A DNA stretch of 64,000 nucleotides from Bradyrhizobium vignae. GTDB taxonomy: Bacteria; Pseudomonadota; Alphaproteobacteria; Rhizobiales; Xanthobacteraceae. The notes beneath the pieces are model-generated. The model saw nothing but the letters and a program-made list of their open reading frames with translations. It ran no database searches and was not told the DNA's origin. The stretch covers positions 1 to 64,000 of the forward strand of contig NZ_RDQF01000005.1 in NCBI RefSeq assembly GCF_004114425.1, in the 5' to 3' direction. A program made the translations under genes and the position numbers. Of this stretch, positions 1 through 8,762 are shown one piece after another (position 1 is the first letter of the stretch; the number at the start of each line of letters is the position of its first letter).

Positions 1-36
1 CCGTTCCCGGATGTCTTCCGAATAGGGTCGCGTCAT
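1..36 (-). mobile_element. 5' end of a probable IS630-type transposase gene, cut by the left window edge
   Basis: On the minus strand an ATG at position 36 opens a frame reading MTRPYSEDIRER that continues off the left edge. This matches the characteristic opening of IS630-family transposases (M-x-R-P-Y-S-x-D-L-R-x-R), which starts the helix-turn-helix DNA-binding region. Only twelve codons are visible, so the family call rests on this motif alone. Terminal inverted repeats and the TA target duplication, if present, cannot be judged: the element's end on this side should lie somewhere in 37-123, but I could not identify it. Confidence 0.45.
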
Positions 37-123
37 CCATGCCGGCCTCCGCCCTCCAGCATGGATGTTGAATCAGAAATCGCTCCCGGTGGGAATCCCG
101 ATTCCAGCCAAAAACAACATGCT

Positions 124-375
124 CTAGCCACCCCGCAACGCATTTTTGACCTCGCCGTCCGGCCAGGTCTCATCGGCCGGGATCACCCGCACACGGCTTT
201 GATCTGCGGTATTCACCAGCACGTGCGAACTCGTCCGCTCAGCGCTCCGCTCGAGACGCAAATCGGTTTCGGGCTTCCAGCTCAACGTGGTCGCGAGGTC
301 CCCGGGAAAGATCTTCCATTGCGATCCGTCGTCGAGTTCGACGACATGGCTTTCCGCATGCGTGCGTATCTTCAT
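124..375 (-). CDS. small conserved-looking hypothetical protein
   Basis: An 83-residue protein with no signal peptide or membrane segment. It has alternating charged and hydrophobic residues (ELDDGSQWKIFPGD near residues 13-26) that suggest a small beta-rich fold. The start is supported by a GGGGTGGA purine stretch directly upstream of the ATG at 375. I do not recognise a domain. It lies alone between the transposase fragment and the divergently transcribed transglycosylase gene. The well-formed ribosome-binding site and protein-like composition make it more likely real than the overlapping frames. It might be specific to Bradyrhizobium-like bacteria. Confidence 0.55.
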   Translation of the reverse strand: MKIRTHAESHVVELDDGSQWKIFPGDLATTLSWKPETDLRLERSAERTSSHVLVNTADQSRVRVIPADETWPDGEVKNALRGG

Positions 376-584
376 TCCACCCCGAAATTTCGATGAACAG
401 ACTGCATCCCGGAAGCGGGCCCGGCCCCGCGGCCGAATCTTCCCGTCCTTCCTGGCGTTGAGGGAATGCGGGAGTGCGACACTTGTTCCGGTGGGAACGG
501 CCGCGCAATCAGGCAGAATTCACGCGTCGTTGCTGTTCCGGGAACCGACTCACACGCGCCATCTTTCCGGCTAGAATGTGCACC

Positions 585-1814
585 ATGAAACACGCTGATT
601 CCCCGTCACGTCACACGCGCCGCGCCCTGCTCCAGTCGACGCTCGGCGCCGCCGCTTTGCTTGCAATCCCGCCGCACGCTCTCGCCTCGCCTCCGGGCTT
701 CGACGAATGGCGTGAGAGCTTTCGTGCACGCGCGATGGCGAAAGGTATTTCCGGCGCGACATGGCAGCGCGCGATGGGGCGGGTCGAGCCGGACATGAGC
801 GTGTTCGCGCAGATGCGCAACCAGCCTGAATTCCACGAGCAGGTCTGGCAATACATCAACCGCCGCGTCTCGGACTGGCGCATCATCAACGGCAAGATCG
901 CGCTGAAGAACAACGAATCTTTGTTCGCCCGCATCGAGCGCGATTTCGGCGTCGAGCGCGGCACGCTGCTGGCGCTGTGGGGCGTCGAGTCCGCCTATGG
1001 CGATCCCCTGGTGCAGCAGAATCACATGAGGCCGGTATTTCCCTCGCTCGCAGCGCTGGCCTGGAACGAACCGCGCCGCAAGGCTTATTGGGAGACCGAG
1101 CTCATCAACGCGCTGCGCATCGTCGACAAAGGCTGGAGCACGCCGGAGGAGATGCGGGGATCCTGGGCCGGCGCGATGGGCCATTCGCAATGGATGCCGG
1201 AAGTCTGGCTCAATGTCGGCATCGACTATGATGGCGACGGCAAGGTGTCGCCGTTCGGCAAGCCCGATGACGCGCTGGGCTCGACCGCAAAATATCTCGT
1301 CAACCGCGGCAAGTGGCATCGCGGCGAACATTGGGGCTACGAGGTGCGCGCGCCCGGCAATATGAGCGGAAGCCGCACCTATGCGGCGTGGCAGGCGGCC
1401 GGCGTCACCCGCGCCGATGGCCATCCGTTTCCGCAGCCGAACGCATCCGCGCAGATGTGGACGCCTGTTGCGGGCGGACCAACCTTCCTGCTGGGGCCAA
1501 ATTTCTATTCAGTGAAGAGCTACAACCCTTCCATGAATTATGCGCTGGCGATCTGCCATCTCGGCGATCGCTGCCTGGGAGCCCCACCCTTTATCCAGCC
1601 CTTCCCTGGCTCCGAGCGTGCACTGACGCTCGCCGAAGTACAGGAGATGCAGACGCGCCTGACCAAGGCCGGCTTCGATACCGGCGGCACCGACGGGCGC
1701 GTCGGCAACGACACGATGAAGGCGATCAAGGATTTTCAGCAGCGCGCCGGGATTGTGCCAGCCGACGGCTATGGCGGGCTGAAGGTGCTGGCGAAGCTGC
1801 GGCAGGGGTCGTAG
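585..1814 (+). CDS. lytic murein transglycosylase, MltB family, with C-terminal peptidoglycan-binding domain
   Basis: Cleaves the glycan strand of peptidoglycan to give 1,6-anhydro-muropeptides in the periplasm. The 409-residue product begins with an export signal (residues 1-33) containing TRRALLQS and then a hydrophobic stretch, which may be a Tat signal. The transglycosylase domain (SLT_2, about residues 40-330) carries the catalytic Glu in LWGVESAYGD and the MGHSQWMP motif. A PG_binding_1 domain fills the last 60 residues (DGRVGNDTMKAIKDFQ). I chose the ATG at 585 over an earlier in-frame ATG at 474 because the signal peptide begins there. The gene converges on the aldolase-like gene across a palindromic repeat. 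The anhydro products could feed AnmK, encoded at 57-58 kb. Confidence 0.9.
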   Translation: MKHADSPSRHTRRALLQSTLGAAALLAIPPHALASPPGFDEWRESFRARAMAKGISGATWQRAMGRVEPDMSVFAQMRNQPEFHEQVWQYINRRVSDWRIINGKIALKNNESLFARIERDFGVERGTLLALWGVESAYGDPLVQQNHMRPVFPSLAALAWNEPRRKAYWETELINALRIVDKGWSTPEEMRGSWAGAMGHSQWMPEVWLNVGIDYDGDGKVSPFGKPDDALGSTAKYLVNRGKWHRGEHWGYEVRAPGNMSGSRTYAAWQAAGVTRADGHPFPQPNASAQMWTPVAGGPTFLLGPNFYSVKSYNPSMNYALAICHLGDRCLGAPPFIQPFPGSERALTLAEVQEMQTRLTKAGFDTGGTDGRVGNDTMKAIKDFQQRAGIVPADGYGGLKVLAKLRQGS

Positions 1815-1821
1815 CTACCTT

Positions 1822-1912
1822 GTCATTCCGGGGCTCGCATAGCCAGAACCCGGAATCTCGCGCTACAATCTCTGGATTCCGGGTTCGAGGCTTCGCCTCG
1901 CCCCGGAATGAC
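1822..1912. repeat. palindromic intergenic repeat, copy A
   Basis: Nested inverted repeat between two convergent genes. The outer arms are GTCATTCCGGGG (1822-1833) and CCCCGGAATGAC (1901-1912). The inner arms are GAACCCGGAAT and ATTCCGGGTTC. A near-identical element lies at 20145-20252. Such REP-like elements are common in intergenic DNA of Bradyrhizobium-type genomes. Placed between two stop codons, it could also act as a two-way transcription terminator, though it has no T-run. Confidence 0.85.
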
Positions 1913-1921
1913 CTCCCACAT

Positions 1922-2719
1922 TCAGTGCCGGTACTGCGGCTCTTCCGCATCGAGCTGCCGGCGGATCGCGGCGAGATGCAGCCGCGCGGATTCGGAATCG
2001 CCCTCGCGCATCTGCCTGTAGGTCGCGGCCGCAATCGCTGGATCGACTGGCAGCACCTTGCGGCCCGTCGACATCGCCAGAACCTGCACCTCGGCGGCGC
2101 GCTCAAGATAATAGAGATCGTCCCAGGCTTCCGCGATGGTCGGCGCCAGCACCATCACGCCGTGATGCTTCATGAAGACGATGTCGGCATCGCCGACCGC
2201 CGAGGCGATACGCGCGCCTTCGCGATTGTCGAGCGCGAGGCCATTATAGTCCCGGTCGACCGCGGTGCGGCCATAGAATTTCAGTGCGGTCTGTCCGGCC
2301 CAGATCAGTGGATCGCCCTCAGTCATCGACAGCGCCGTTGCGTAGGGCATGTGGGTGTGGAAGGCGACCTTGGCGCGCGGCAAGCGCTTGTGCATCTCGG
2401 CGTGGATGTAGAAGGCGGTCGCCTCGGGTACGCCCTCGCCATCGAGCACGTTGCCGTGGAAGTCGCAGATCAAGAGCTTTGACGCCGTCAGCTCGCGGAA
2501 GGCGTAGCCATAGGGATTGACGAGGAAAAGATCGTCATGGCCAGGCACCACGGCCGAGAAGTGATTGCAGATTCCCTCTTCAAAGCCGTTGCGCGCGGCC
2601 ATGCGGAAGCAGGCGGCGAGATCCTCACGCGCGGCGCGGATCGCGTCGGTGGCGAGGTCCGGCCGGTTGGACCGGAATGGCGCGGGCGCCGGTGAGGAAG
2701 CGTGAAGGCTGTGCGCCAT
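1922..2719 (-). CDS. class II aldolase/adducin-domain protein
   Basis: A 265-residue member of the class II aldolase/adducin family, related to fuculose-phosphate aldolase and ribulose-phosphate epimerase. The metal-binding histidines are visible: CNHFSAVVPG near residue 50, FHTHMPYATALS near 118-130, and MKHHGVMVLAP near 180. The family includes lyases, decarboxylases and proteins of unknown activity, so no substrate can be assigned. It lies 97 bp downstream of an SDR gene on the same strand, and the two may act together on a hydroxyacid or sugar-derived substrate. The N-terminus (about 20 residues rich in Ala, Pro and Ser) precedes the conserved fold. Confidence 0.85.
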   Translation of the reverse strand: MAHSLHASSPAPAPFRSNRPDLATDAIRAAREDLAACFRMAARNGFEEGICNHFSAVVPGHDDLFLVNPYGYAFRELTASKLLICDFHGNVLDGEGVPEATAFYIHAEMHKRLPRAKVAFHTHMPYATALSMTEGDPLIWAGQTALKFYGRTAVDRDYNGLALDNREGARIASAVGDADIVFMKHHGVMVLAPTIAEAWDDLYYLERAAEVQVLAMSTGRKVLPVDPAIAAATYRQMREGDSESARLHLAAIRRQLDAEEPQYRH

Positions 2720-2816
2720 GGCGAAGGATACCTCTGTCGGTCGGGAGCGGCTCCGAGTTGTACAGGGACGGCGCCTGCGCGTCAGCCCCTGCGACCGCTA
2801 CCCTGCCCTGCGCGCC

Positions 2817-3626
2817 TCAGGCCCGCCGCGGCACCCCGCCCGCGTTCATGCCGCCATCGATGACGAGCTCGCTGCCGGTGACATAGCGCGAAGCATCGGA
2901 GGCGAGATACAGCACGCCGCAGGCGATCTCCGTGGCCTGGCCGGCACGGCCGAGCGGCGTGACGAGCCGCGCGCGCTCCTCCGGATCGATCGGAGCGTTC
3001 TGACCGGCGCCGGTCGCCCCCGTCGGCATCTTACCCCAGATCGGCGTGTCGATGATGCCGGGGTGAACAGAGTTGACGCGGATGCCATCGCCAGCAGCCG
3101 CGCATTCCATCGCGATCGATTTGGCGAACAGCCGCACGCCGCCCTTGGTCGCCGAATAGGCCGATAACCCCGGCGCGCCGCGCAGGCCCGCCAGCGAGGA
3201 CATCATGACGATCGAGCCGCCGCCGGTTTTGCGCATCAGGGGCAGACAATGCTTCACGGAGAGAAACACGCCGTCGAGATTGATCGCATTCTGCTTGCGC
3301 CAGTCAGCGAGCGTCATGTCGACGATCGATGGCACGGAGATGCCGATGCCCGCATTGGAGACGAGCACGTCAAGCCGGCCATAGCGTTTGCCGACTTCAG
3401 CGACGATCTCGATCCAGCGCTCTTCGCTGGTGACATCCTGCTCCAGGAAGATCGCCTTGCCGCCTGCCTTGGTGATGCGCGTCGCGAGCTCGGGGCCTCG
3501 CAGCTCGTCAATGTCGGTGATGACGACCGTTGCGCCCTCGCGTGCGAACAGCTCGACGATCGCCTCGCCGATGCCGGACGCGCCGCCTGTCACCAGCGCA
3601 ACCTTGCCCTCCACCTGCCCTGCCAT
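2817..3626 (-). CDS. short-chain dehydrogenase/reductase (SDR)
   Basis: NAD(P)-dependent oxidoreductase of the classical SDR type, 269 residues. It has the cofactor motif TGGASGIGEA near the N-terminus, VSNAGIG for the central Asn region, Ser in MMSSLAG, and the catalytic YSATKGG (YxxxK). An acidic residue after beta-2 (ITDIDE) points to NAD preference. The ATG at 3626 has GGGAG five bases upstream, so I prefer it to the GTG at 3632. It starts 33 bp after recJ ends and is followed by the aldolase-like gene, so the three may be co-transcribed. The substrate is unknown. Confidence 0.88.
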   Translation of the reverse strand: MAGQVEGKVALVTGGASGIGEAIVELFAREGATVVITDIDELRGPELATRITKAGGKAIFLEQDVTSEERWIEIVAEVGKRYGRLDVLVSNAGIGISVPSIVDMTLADWRKQNAINLDGVFLSVKHCLPLMRKTGGGSIVMMSSLAGLRGAPGLSAYSATKGGVRLFAKSIAMECAAAGDGIRVNSVHPGIIDTPIWGKMPTGATGAGQNAPIDPEERARLVTPLGRAGQATEIACGVLYLASDASRYVTGSELVIDGGMNAGGVPRRA

Positions 3627-3659
3627 GTTCACTCCCTTTTTTGTTGTTCGAGGCCGTTG

Positions 3660-5501
3660 TCATCTAATCACGGATGGCCCCTGATCCGGTAGCGCGACGT
3701 CGACGACGCGAAATTGCACGCGCTCGGCGCCCTGGTAGCGATCGACCGAGAGCGAGCCCGCGACATGCATCTGCTGGCCGCGATTGGCGAGCAGCGCATT
3801 GCCGAGCTTCTGGCCGACCGAACGGAATGCGATGCCGTTGACGATAGCGCCGTCGCCCGCCTTGAAACGCAGGCGCAGATGCGCTTGCCCGACCTCGTCG
3901 GCAAACACGAGTTGATGCGCCGGCAGCGCCAGCACCGGCTCCGGATTGCCGCTGCCGAAGGGACCGGCGCGGTTGAGCGTCGTCGCCAGCTCCGGCGTCA
4001 CCGCACGCGCGGAGACCGCGCCGTCGATGTAGAGCTCGTTGACATGGCGCGCCTCGGCGACGTCCTGCGCCAGCGCAGTCTCGAGATAGGCGCGGAACTC
4101 GGCGAGCTTCTCCTTCCGCAACGTCACGCCCGCGGCCATCGCGTGGCCGCCGCCCTTGAGCAGAATGCCGTCGGCAACCGCCTGCCGCACCGCCTTGCCG
4201 AGATCGACGCCGGCGATCGAGCGGCCCGAGCCGGTGCCAATGCCGCCGGGCTCCAGCGCGATGGCGAAGGCGGGCCGCGAGAATTTCTCCTTGAGACGCG
4301 AGGCGACGAGACCGACGACGCCGGGATGCCAGCCTTCAGACGCCGTGACGATGACGCCGAGCTTGTCTTCGAGACCAATCGAGGCCAGTGCCTCGGCCTC
4401 GGCCTGCGCTTCCGCCGCCTGCTCGATCACGCGGCGCTCATTGTTGAGCCGGTCGAGCTCGGCCGCGATCCGCGCTGCCTCGACACTGTCGGCTTCGAGC
4501 AGCAGCCGCACGCCGAGATCGGCGCGGCCGATGCGGCCGCCCGCATTGACGCGCGGCCCCAGCATGAAGCCGAGATGCCAGGCCTCGGGCGGGCCGTTCA
4601 GGCGCGCTACGTCCATCAGCGCGGTATGGCCGATATGGTCGCGCCGTCGCATCGCGATCAGCCCCTTGGCTACGAAGGCGCGGTTGAGGCCGATCAGCGG
4701 CGCCACGTCGGCGACCGTGCCGAGCGCAACATGATGCAACATGCCGAGCAGATCGGGTTCGGGCATCTCGCTGCTCCAGAAGCCGCGCTGGCGCAGCTCG
4801 CGATTGACCGCGACCAAGGTCACCAGCACGAGGCCGACGGCGGCGAGGTGACCGAGGCCGGAGAGGTCATCGGGGCGGTTCGGATTGACCAGCGCGTCGA
4901 CCTCGGGGAGATCAAGGCCGCATTGGTGGTGGTCGATCACCACCACGGACATGCCGAGCCGCTTGGCCTCGGCCAGCGGCTCGATGCTGGTGGTGCCGCA
5001 ATCAACGGTGACGAGCAGCGTCGCGCCCTTCGCGGCGAGCGACTGCACCGCCTCAGTGTTCGGGCCGTAGCCTTCGAATATCCGATCGGGAATGTGGATC
5101 AGCGGATCAAGTCCGCAATGACGCAGGTGCCAGGCGAGCAGCGCCGCCGAGGTCGCGCCGTCGACGTCGTAGTCACCGAAGATCGCGACCTTCTCGCCTT
5201 TCGCCGCCGCATCGGCGATCCGCTTCGCGGCGGCCTCCATCTCTGTCACCGTGAACGGATCCGGCAGCAGCTTTCGGATGGTCGGATCGAGAAAATCGGG
5301 CACGGCCTCGATATCGATGCCGCGGCCGGCCAGCACCCGCGCCAGCAGCTCCGGCAGCCGGTGCCGCTGCACGATGGCGAGCGCCTGGGCCGCTCCGCGC
5401 CCGTCCAACCGGTCACGCCAGAGCTTGTCTGTGAACGAGCGCGCCACGCCCAGGAAAGCCTGGGGCACTTCGATGGGCAAGGCGGTGGCGGGTGGCGTCA
5501 T
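3660..5501 (-). CDS. recJ: single-stranded-DNA-specific exonuclease RecJ
   Basis: 5'-3' exonuclease on single-stranded DNA, used in recombination, mismatch repair and base-excision repair in the cytoplasm. The 613-residue product has the DHH phosphoesterase motifs GDYDVDGATSAALL (about residue 95-108) and VIDHHQCG, the DHHA1 motif GGHAMAAG, and a C-terminal OB-like region. I placed the start at the ATG giving MTPPATALP. An upstream in-frame start at 5570 would add 23 residues unlike the family. From memory recJ often follows hom and glpX in related bacteria; here those genes are 15 kb away (see findings). Confidence 0.95.
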   Translation of the reverse strand: MTPPATALPIEVPQAFLGVARSFTDKLWRDRLDGRGAAQALAIVQRHRLPELLARVLAGRGIDIEAVPDFLDPTIRKLLPDPFTVTEMEAAAKRIADAAAKGEKVAIFGDYDVDGATSAALLAWHLRHCGLDPLIHIPDRIFEGYGPNTEAVQSLAAKGATLLVTVDCGTTSIEPLAEAKRLGMSVVVIDHHQCGLDLPEVDALVNPNRPDDLSGLGHLAAVGLVLVTLVAVNRELRQRGFWSSEMPEPDLLGMLHHVALGTVADVAPLIGLNRAFVAKGLIAMRRRDHIGHTALMDVARLNGPPEAWHLGFMLGPRVNAGGRIGRADLGVRLLLEADSVEAARIAAELDRLNNERRVIEQAAEAQAEAEALASIGLEDKLGVIVTASEGWHPGVVGLVASRLKEKFSRPAFAIALEPGGIGTGSGRSIAGVDLGKAVRQAVADGILLKGGGHAMAAGVTLRKEKLAEFRAYLETALAQDVAEARHVNELYIDGAVSARAVTPELATTLNRAGPFGSGNPEPVLALPAHQLVFADEVGQAHLRLRFKAGDGAIVNGIAFRSVGQKLGNALLANRGQQMHVAGSLSVDRYQGAERVQFRVVDVALPDQGPSVIR

Positions 5502-5788
5502 GACAGGAGGCAGGTTGATGGGAACTCGAAGGTCCAGGCGATCACGCGAACGCACGGTCCCTAGCTTCAAGGATTGGCCGGCAATCGGCCAGGATTTGCA
5601 ACGGCCCGGCTACACAAAGCGGTGGATGGCCCGCCCAACCGGCCGGAGTGACTACCATTTAGGCATTCCGCGGAACGGCAAATTAAGCGGGCGTTAGGCG
5701 GAATCCTCGAAAAAGAATCGTATTCGATCTGTAAGTTGTTGTTCCGGGTTCATTGCAGATCAGACCACATTGCCTAGGGAAGTCCCCG

Positions 5789-6865
5789 ATGTCTGCTGCG
5801 CCGGGTCTGAAAGCCAAGCCGATTGCCACCGAACCTACGGACGATGATTCCGACATCTCCGCGCTGATCAACCGCCTCACCGCGGAGGTCAACCAGATCG
5901 CGATCGCCAAGACCAAGTCGATCCAGCAGATCACCAACCAGATGAAGATGCTGGCGCTGAACGCGCTGATCGAGAGCTCGCGCGCCGGCGCGCAAGGCGC
6001 CGGCTTTGCGGTGGTGGCGCAGGAGGTGCGCGGCGTCGGCCAGCAGGTCGAGACCATCGCCCGCGAGCTCGAAACCCAATTGACGAAACGCACGGGCGAT
6101 CTCGTCGCCTCGATCGAGCGCATGAGCCAGCGCTCCCGCGGCGAGCGGATGGTCGACCTGTCGCTCAATGCGATCGAGCTGATCGACCGCAATCTCTATG
6201 AACGCACCTGCGACGTCCGCTGGTGGGCGACCGACTCCGCCGTGGTCGATTGCGCGGCCTCGCCTGGCGCGGCGGCCGTCTCCCATGCCTCGCAGCGCCT
6301 CGGCGTGATCCTCGGCGCGTACACCGTCTATCTCGATCTCTGGCTCTGCGACCTCGACGGCAACGTCATCGCCAACGGCCGCGCCGATCGCTTCCGCGTC
6401 GTCGGCCAGAATGTCGCTCACACCAAATGGTTTCGCGAGGCGCGATCCTTGCACTCCGGTGACGACTATGTCGCCGGCGACGTCGAGAACCAGCCTCTGC
6501 TCGGCAATGCGCAGGTCGCGACCTATTGCGCCAGCGTCCGCGCCGGCGGCCAGGCCGGCGGCGCGCCGATCGGCGTGCTCGCCATCCATTTCGACTGGGA
6601 GCCACAGGCCCGCGCCATCGTCCAGGGCGTCCGCGTCGGCGATAGCGACAAGGCGCGTGTGCTGCTGGTCGATTCGAATTTGCGCGTGATCGCGGCCTCC
6701 GACGGCCAGGGCATCCTCACCGAGCGCATCTCGATCTCGCTGAACGGCCAGCGCTCCGGCTTCTATCACGAACGCACGGGTACGCTGGTCGCGTTCCATG
6801 CGACCCCGGGATACGAGACCTATCGCGGGCTCGGCTGGTACGGCGTGATCATCTGCGCGGCGTGA
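5789..6865 (+). CDS. soluble chemoreceptor-like protein with inverted domain order (MCP signalling region first, Cache-like region last)
   Basis: A 358-residue protein with no membrane-spanning segment. Residues about 20-110 form a short coiled-coil MCP signalling segment. It includes the hairpin-tip-like sequence QMKMLALNALIESSRAGAQG and then GFAVVAQEVRGVG, which is the part that normally contacts CheA and CheW. Residues about 115-350 resemble a Cache-type ligand-binding fold (LWLCDLDGNVIANG, VVGQNVAHTKWFREA, VLLVDSNLRVIAASDG). Typical chemoreceptors have the sensor first, outside the membrane, and the signalling region last. Here the order is reversed and the protein should be cytoplasmic. 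No HAMP domain or methylation helices of normal length are seen. No che genes lie nearby. The fold of the C-terminal half is inferred. Confidence 0.75.
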   Translation: MSAAPGLKAKPIATEPTDDDSDISALINRLTAEVNQIAIAKTKSIQQITNQMKMLALNALIESSRAGAQGAGFAVVAQEVRGVGQQVETIARELETQLTKRTGDLVASIERMSQRSRGERMVDLSLNAIELIDRNLYERTCDVRWWATDSAVVDCAASPGAAAVSHASQRLGVILGAYTVYLDLWLCDLDGNVIANGRADRFRVVGQNVAHTKWFREARSLHSGDDYVAGDVENQPLLGNAQVATYCASVRAGGQAGGAPIGVLAIHFDWEPQARAIVQGVRVGDSDKARVLLVDSNLRVIAASDGQGILTERISISLNGQRSGFYHERTGTLVAFHATPGYETYRGLGWYGVIICAA

Positions 6866-7257
6866 GGCGAGAGGCCGCCATCTCGCCTGCCCGATCAAAA
6901 CTCGCGAAAACAACCCCATGCACAGTAGCTTGAAGTTTGTTTTCATTGGTGTTTTTTAAAGCCTTCGTTGCCGCCTCGCCTCCACCAAGACGCTTTGACA
7001 CGTCGGGCAAAACACTGGCAATCTATCATCATCGCAGGTTGCGCTCACGGCCCGAGGGAATGATGCCCTTGCGATCCGATTTCGTGACGTCACAGCCCAG
7101 CTTCTAAAGCATTTTCCGGCAAGGCACGTCGGTTACAGGCAAGCGCCTGCGCCAAGGGTCGGATAGAGTCGCTTCGCATTACGTTGATCGACGCGAGAAG
7201 CGTGAGTTCCTTTTGGCCTGCATCGTCTCGCGCTCCGAAATAACGAGGAGACATGCC
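6866..7257. other. non-coding stretch between chemoreceptor-like gene and NmrA-like gene
   Basis: No convincing gene. Just after the upstream stop, arms GAAAACAA (6906-6913) and TTGTTTTC (6937-6944) are followed by a T-run at about 6951-6957, which could weakly terminate transcription. The remainder should carry the promoter of the NmrA-like gene, but I cannot point to a clear -35/-10 pair. The ribosome-binding site GAGGAG lies 8-10 bases before the ATG at 7258. Confidence 0.4.
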
Positions 7258-8001
7258 ATGAAAATCGTCGTGATCGGCGGAACTGGATTGATCGGATCCA
7301 GGCTCGTGGCGAAGCTCAAACGGCAAGGCCACGACCCGGTGGCAGCCTCGCCGAAATCCGGCGTGAACGCCGTGACCGGCGAAGGTCTCGCGGCCGCCCT
7401 GGCTGGTGCTGATGTCGTCGTCGACGTCGCCAACGCGCCGTCCTGGGAGCCGGCCGCCGTGCTCGATTTCTTTCAGCGTTCGAGCAAGAATCTCGTCGCG
7501 GCAGAGGCTGCAGCGAGCGTGAAACATCACGTGGCGCTCTCGATCGTCGGAACCGACCGCTCACCCGACAACGCCTACTTCCGTGCCAAGCTGGCGCAGG
7601 AAACCATCATCAAGTCCGCCTCGGTCCCCTACTCGATCGTGCGCGCCACCCAGTTCTTCGAATTCCTCGGGGCCATCGCCGACGCCGGTGTGATCGACGG
7701 AAAGATCGTCGTTCCCACAGCTCAGTTTCAGCCGATCGCGGCCGATGACGTCGTCGATCGCCTCGCGGAGGTCGCGACCGGCCGGCCGCTCAACGGCACG
7801 ATCGATATCGCTGGCCCTGAGAAGGCCCCCTTCAATGAATTCATCGCACGTCGCCTGAAGGCGTCCGGCGACACACGTCCCGTGATCGGAGATCCGACGG
7901 CGCTGTATTACGGCGCCCCCATCGACGACACATCGCTGAACCCGCTCGGTGAGGCGCGGCTCGGGACGACGTCGCTCGCAACATGGCTCGTGAGCCTCTG
8001 A
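7258..8001 (+). CDS. NmrA-like NAD(P)-binding oxidoreductase (atypical SDR)
   Basis: A 247-residue atypical short-chain dehydrogenase. It opens with the dinucleotide-binding motif VVIGGTGLIGSRL, and there is no YxxxK pair in the usual place, as in NmrA/NAD(P)H-quinone-oxidoreductase-like proteins. Such proteins sense redox state or reduce quinones and similar electrophiles in the cytoplasm. The ATG at 7258 is chosen because GAGGAG lies just upstream and the Rossmann motif starts immediately. The cupin gene follows after 48 bp in the same direction, suggesting a two-gene unit. Confidence 0.85.
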   Translation: MKIVVIGGTGLIGSRLVAKLKRQGHDPVAASPKSGVNAVTGEGLAAALAGADVVVDVANAPSWEPAAVLDFFQRSSKNLVAAEAAASVKHHVALSIVGTDRSPDNAYFRAKLAQETIIKSASVPYSIVRATQFFEFLGAIADAGVIDGKIVVPTAQFQPIAADDVVDRLAEVATGRPLNGTIDIAGPEKAPFNEFIARRLKASGDTRPVIGDPTALYYGAPIDDTSLNPLGEARLGTTSLATWLVSL

Positions 8002-8049
8002 GGCTCCGTCGGTCCTGCCATTACTCCAGCTGCAGCAGAGGGAAATCCC

Positions 8050-8466
8050 ATGCGGAGATTGTTGATCGCAACGGCGGTTCATGCCGCGACCGTCCTGACC
8101 GCCCATGCGGCCGAGCCCGCCGCTCCATCGGCGAAGGTGTCGGTCGTGTTCGACCAGGCGCTGCCGAACGTCCCCGGCAAGAGCATGAAGGGTGTTCTGG
8201 TCGAGTATGGTCCCGGAGGCTCCTCGCCGGCCCACATCCACGCGCCCTCCGCCTTCATCTATGCCACGGTCCTGGAAGGCGCGATCCGCAGTCAGGTCAA
8301 TGACGGCCCCGCAAAAGTCTTTCACAAGGGAGAGAACTTCTTTGAAAAGCCCGGCGACCGCCATGCCGTCAGTGCCAATGCCAGCGACACCGAGCCTGCG
8401 AAGCTGCTTGCCGTGTTCGTGGTGGATACAGCCGACAAGGAGCTGACGACGCCGATCGCAAAGTAG
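8050..8466 (+). CDS. exported cupin-domain protein
   Basis: A 138-residue protein with an N-terminal signal peptide (cleavage likely after THAADP-like residues around 22, sequence LTAHAAE) followed by one cupin barrel. Metal-ligand motifs are recognisable: PAHIHAPSAFIYATVLEG (HxH, then the conserved E/G turn) and later KPGDRHAV. Small exported cupins of this type are common beside oxidoreductases, but their substrate is usually unknown. It forms a pair with the NmrA-like gene 48 bp upstream. The start at 8050 directly opens the signal peptide. Confidence 0.82.
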   Translation: MRRLLIATAVHAATVLTAHAAEPAAPSAKVSVVFDQALPNVPGKSMKGVLVEYGPGGSSPAHIHAPSAFIYATVLEGAIRSQVNDGPAKVFHKGENFFEKPGDRHAVSANASDTEPAKLLAVFVVDTADKELTTPIAK

Positions 8467-8762
8467 CAGGGATTGACCATGTCGCGTTGCTGCGCGCAAT
8501 GACCATGTCATCCTGGCGGCGCAGCGGCGTGTCAGCATAGACAATGATCAACTCGCCGCGACAAATGCCGCCAGAGAAGGCGCTCGCAGTGATCGTCATC
8601 GATTGCCGACAGATGCAGTGCCCCATCCCATCGGTCCACCAAAGTTTCGTATCCTCTGGTCCGCTCGATCGGCGCGACAAACGGCAGATCCGCCTTGGAC
8701 ACCTTCTCGAGATTGAAATTAGCGTGACGCCGCGGCTCCGAAGCGGGTTGGAAATGTCGAGT
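8467..8762. other. gene-free stretch, possibly holding a decayed coding remnant on the minus strand
   Basis: No gene with a start and good composition is seen. On the minus strand a frame without a start codon, from about 8755 to 8540, reads a protein-like segment (NFNLEKVSKADLPFVAPIER, then RGYETLVDRWDGALHLSAID) and ends at a stop. This could be the remains of a broken gene, but I do not recognise the family. Confidence 0.25.

Noticed and set aside
3714-5564. A long open frame on the plus strand opposite recJ
   Set aside because: High G+C makes long antisense frames common. The sequence is Arg/His/Gly/Ala-rich, with no domain, and recJ on the other strand has all family motifs.
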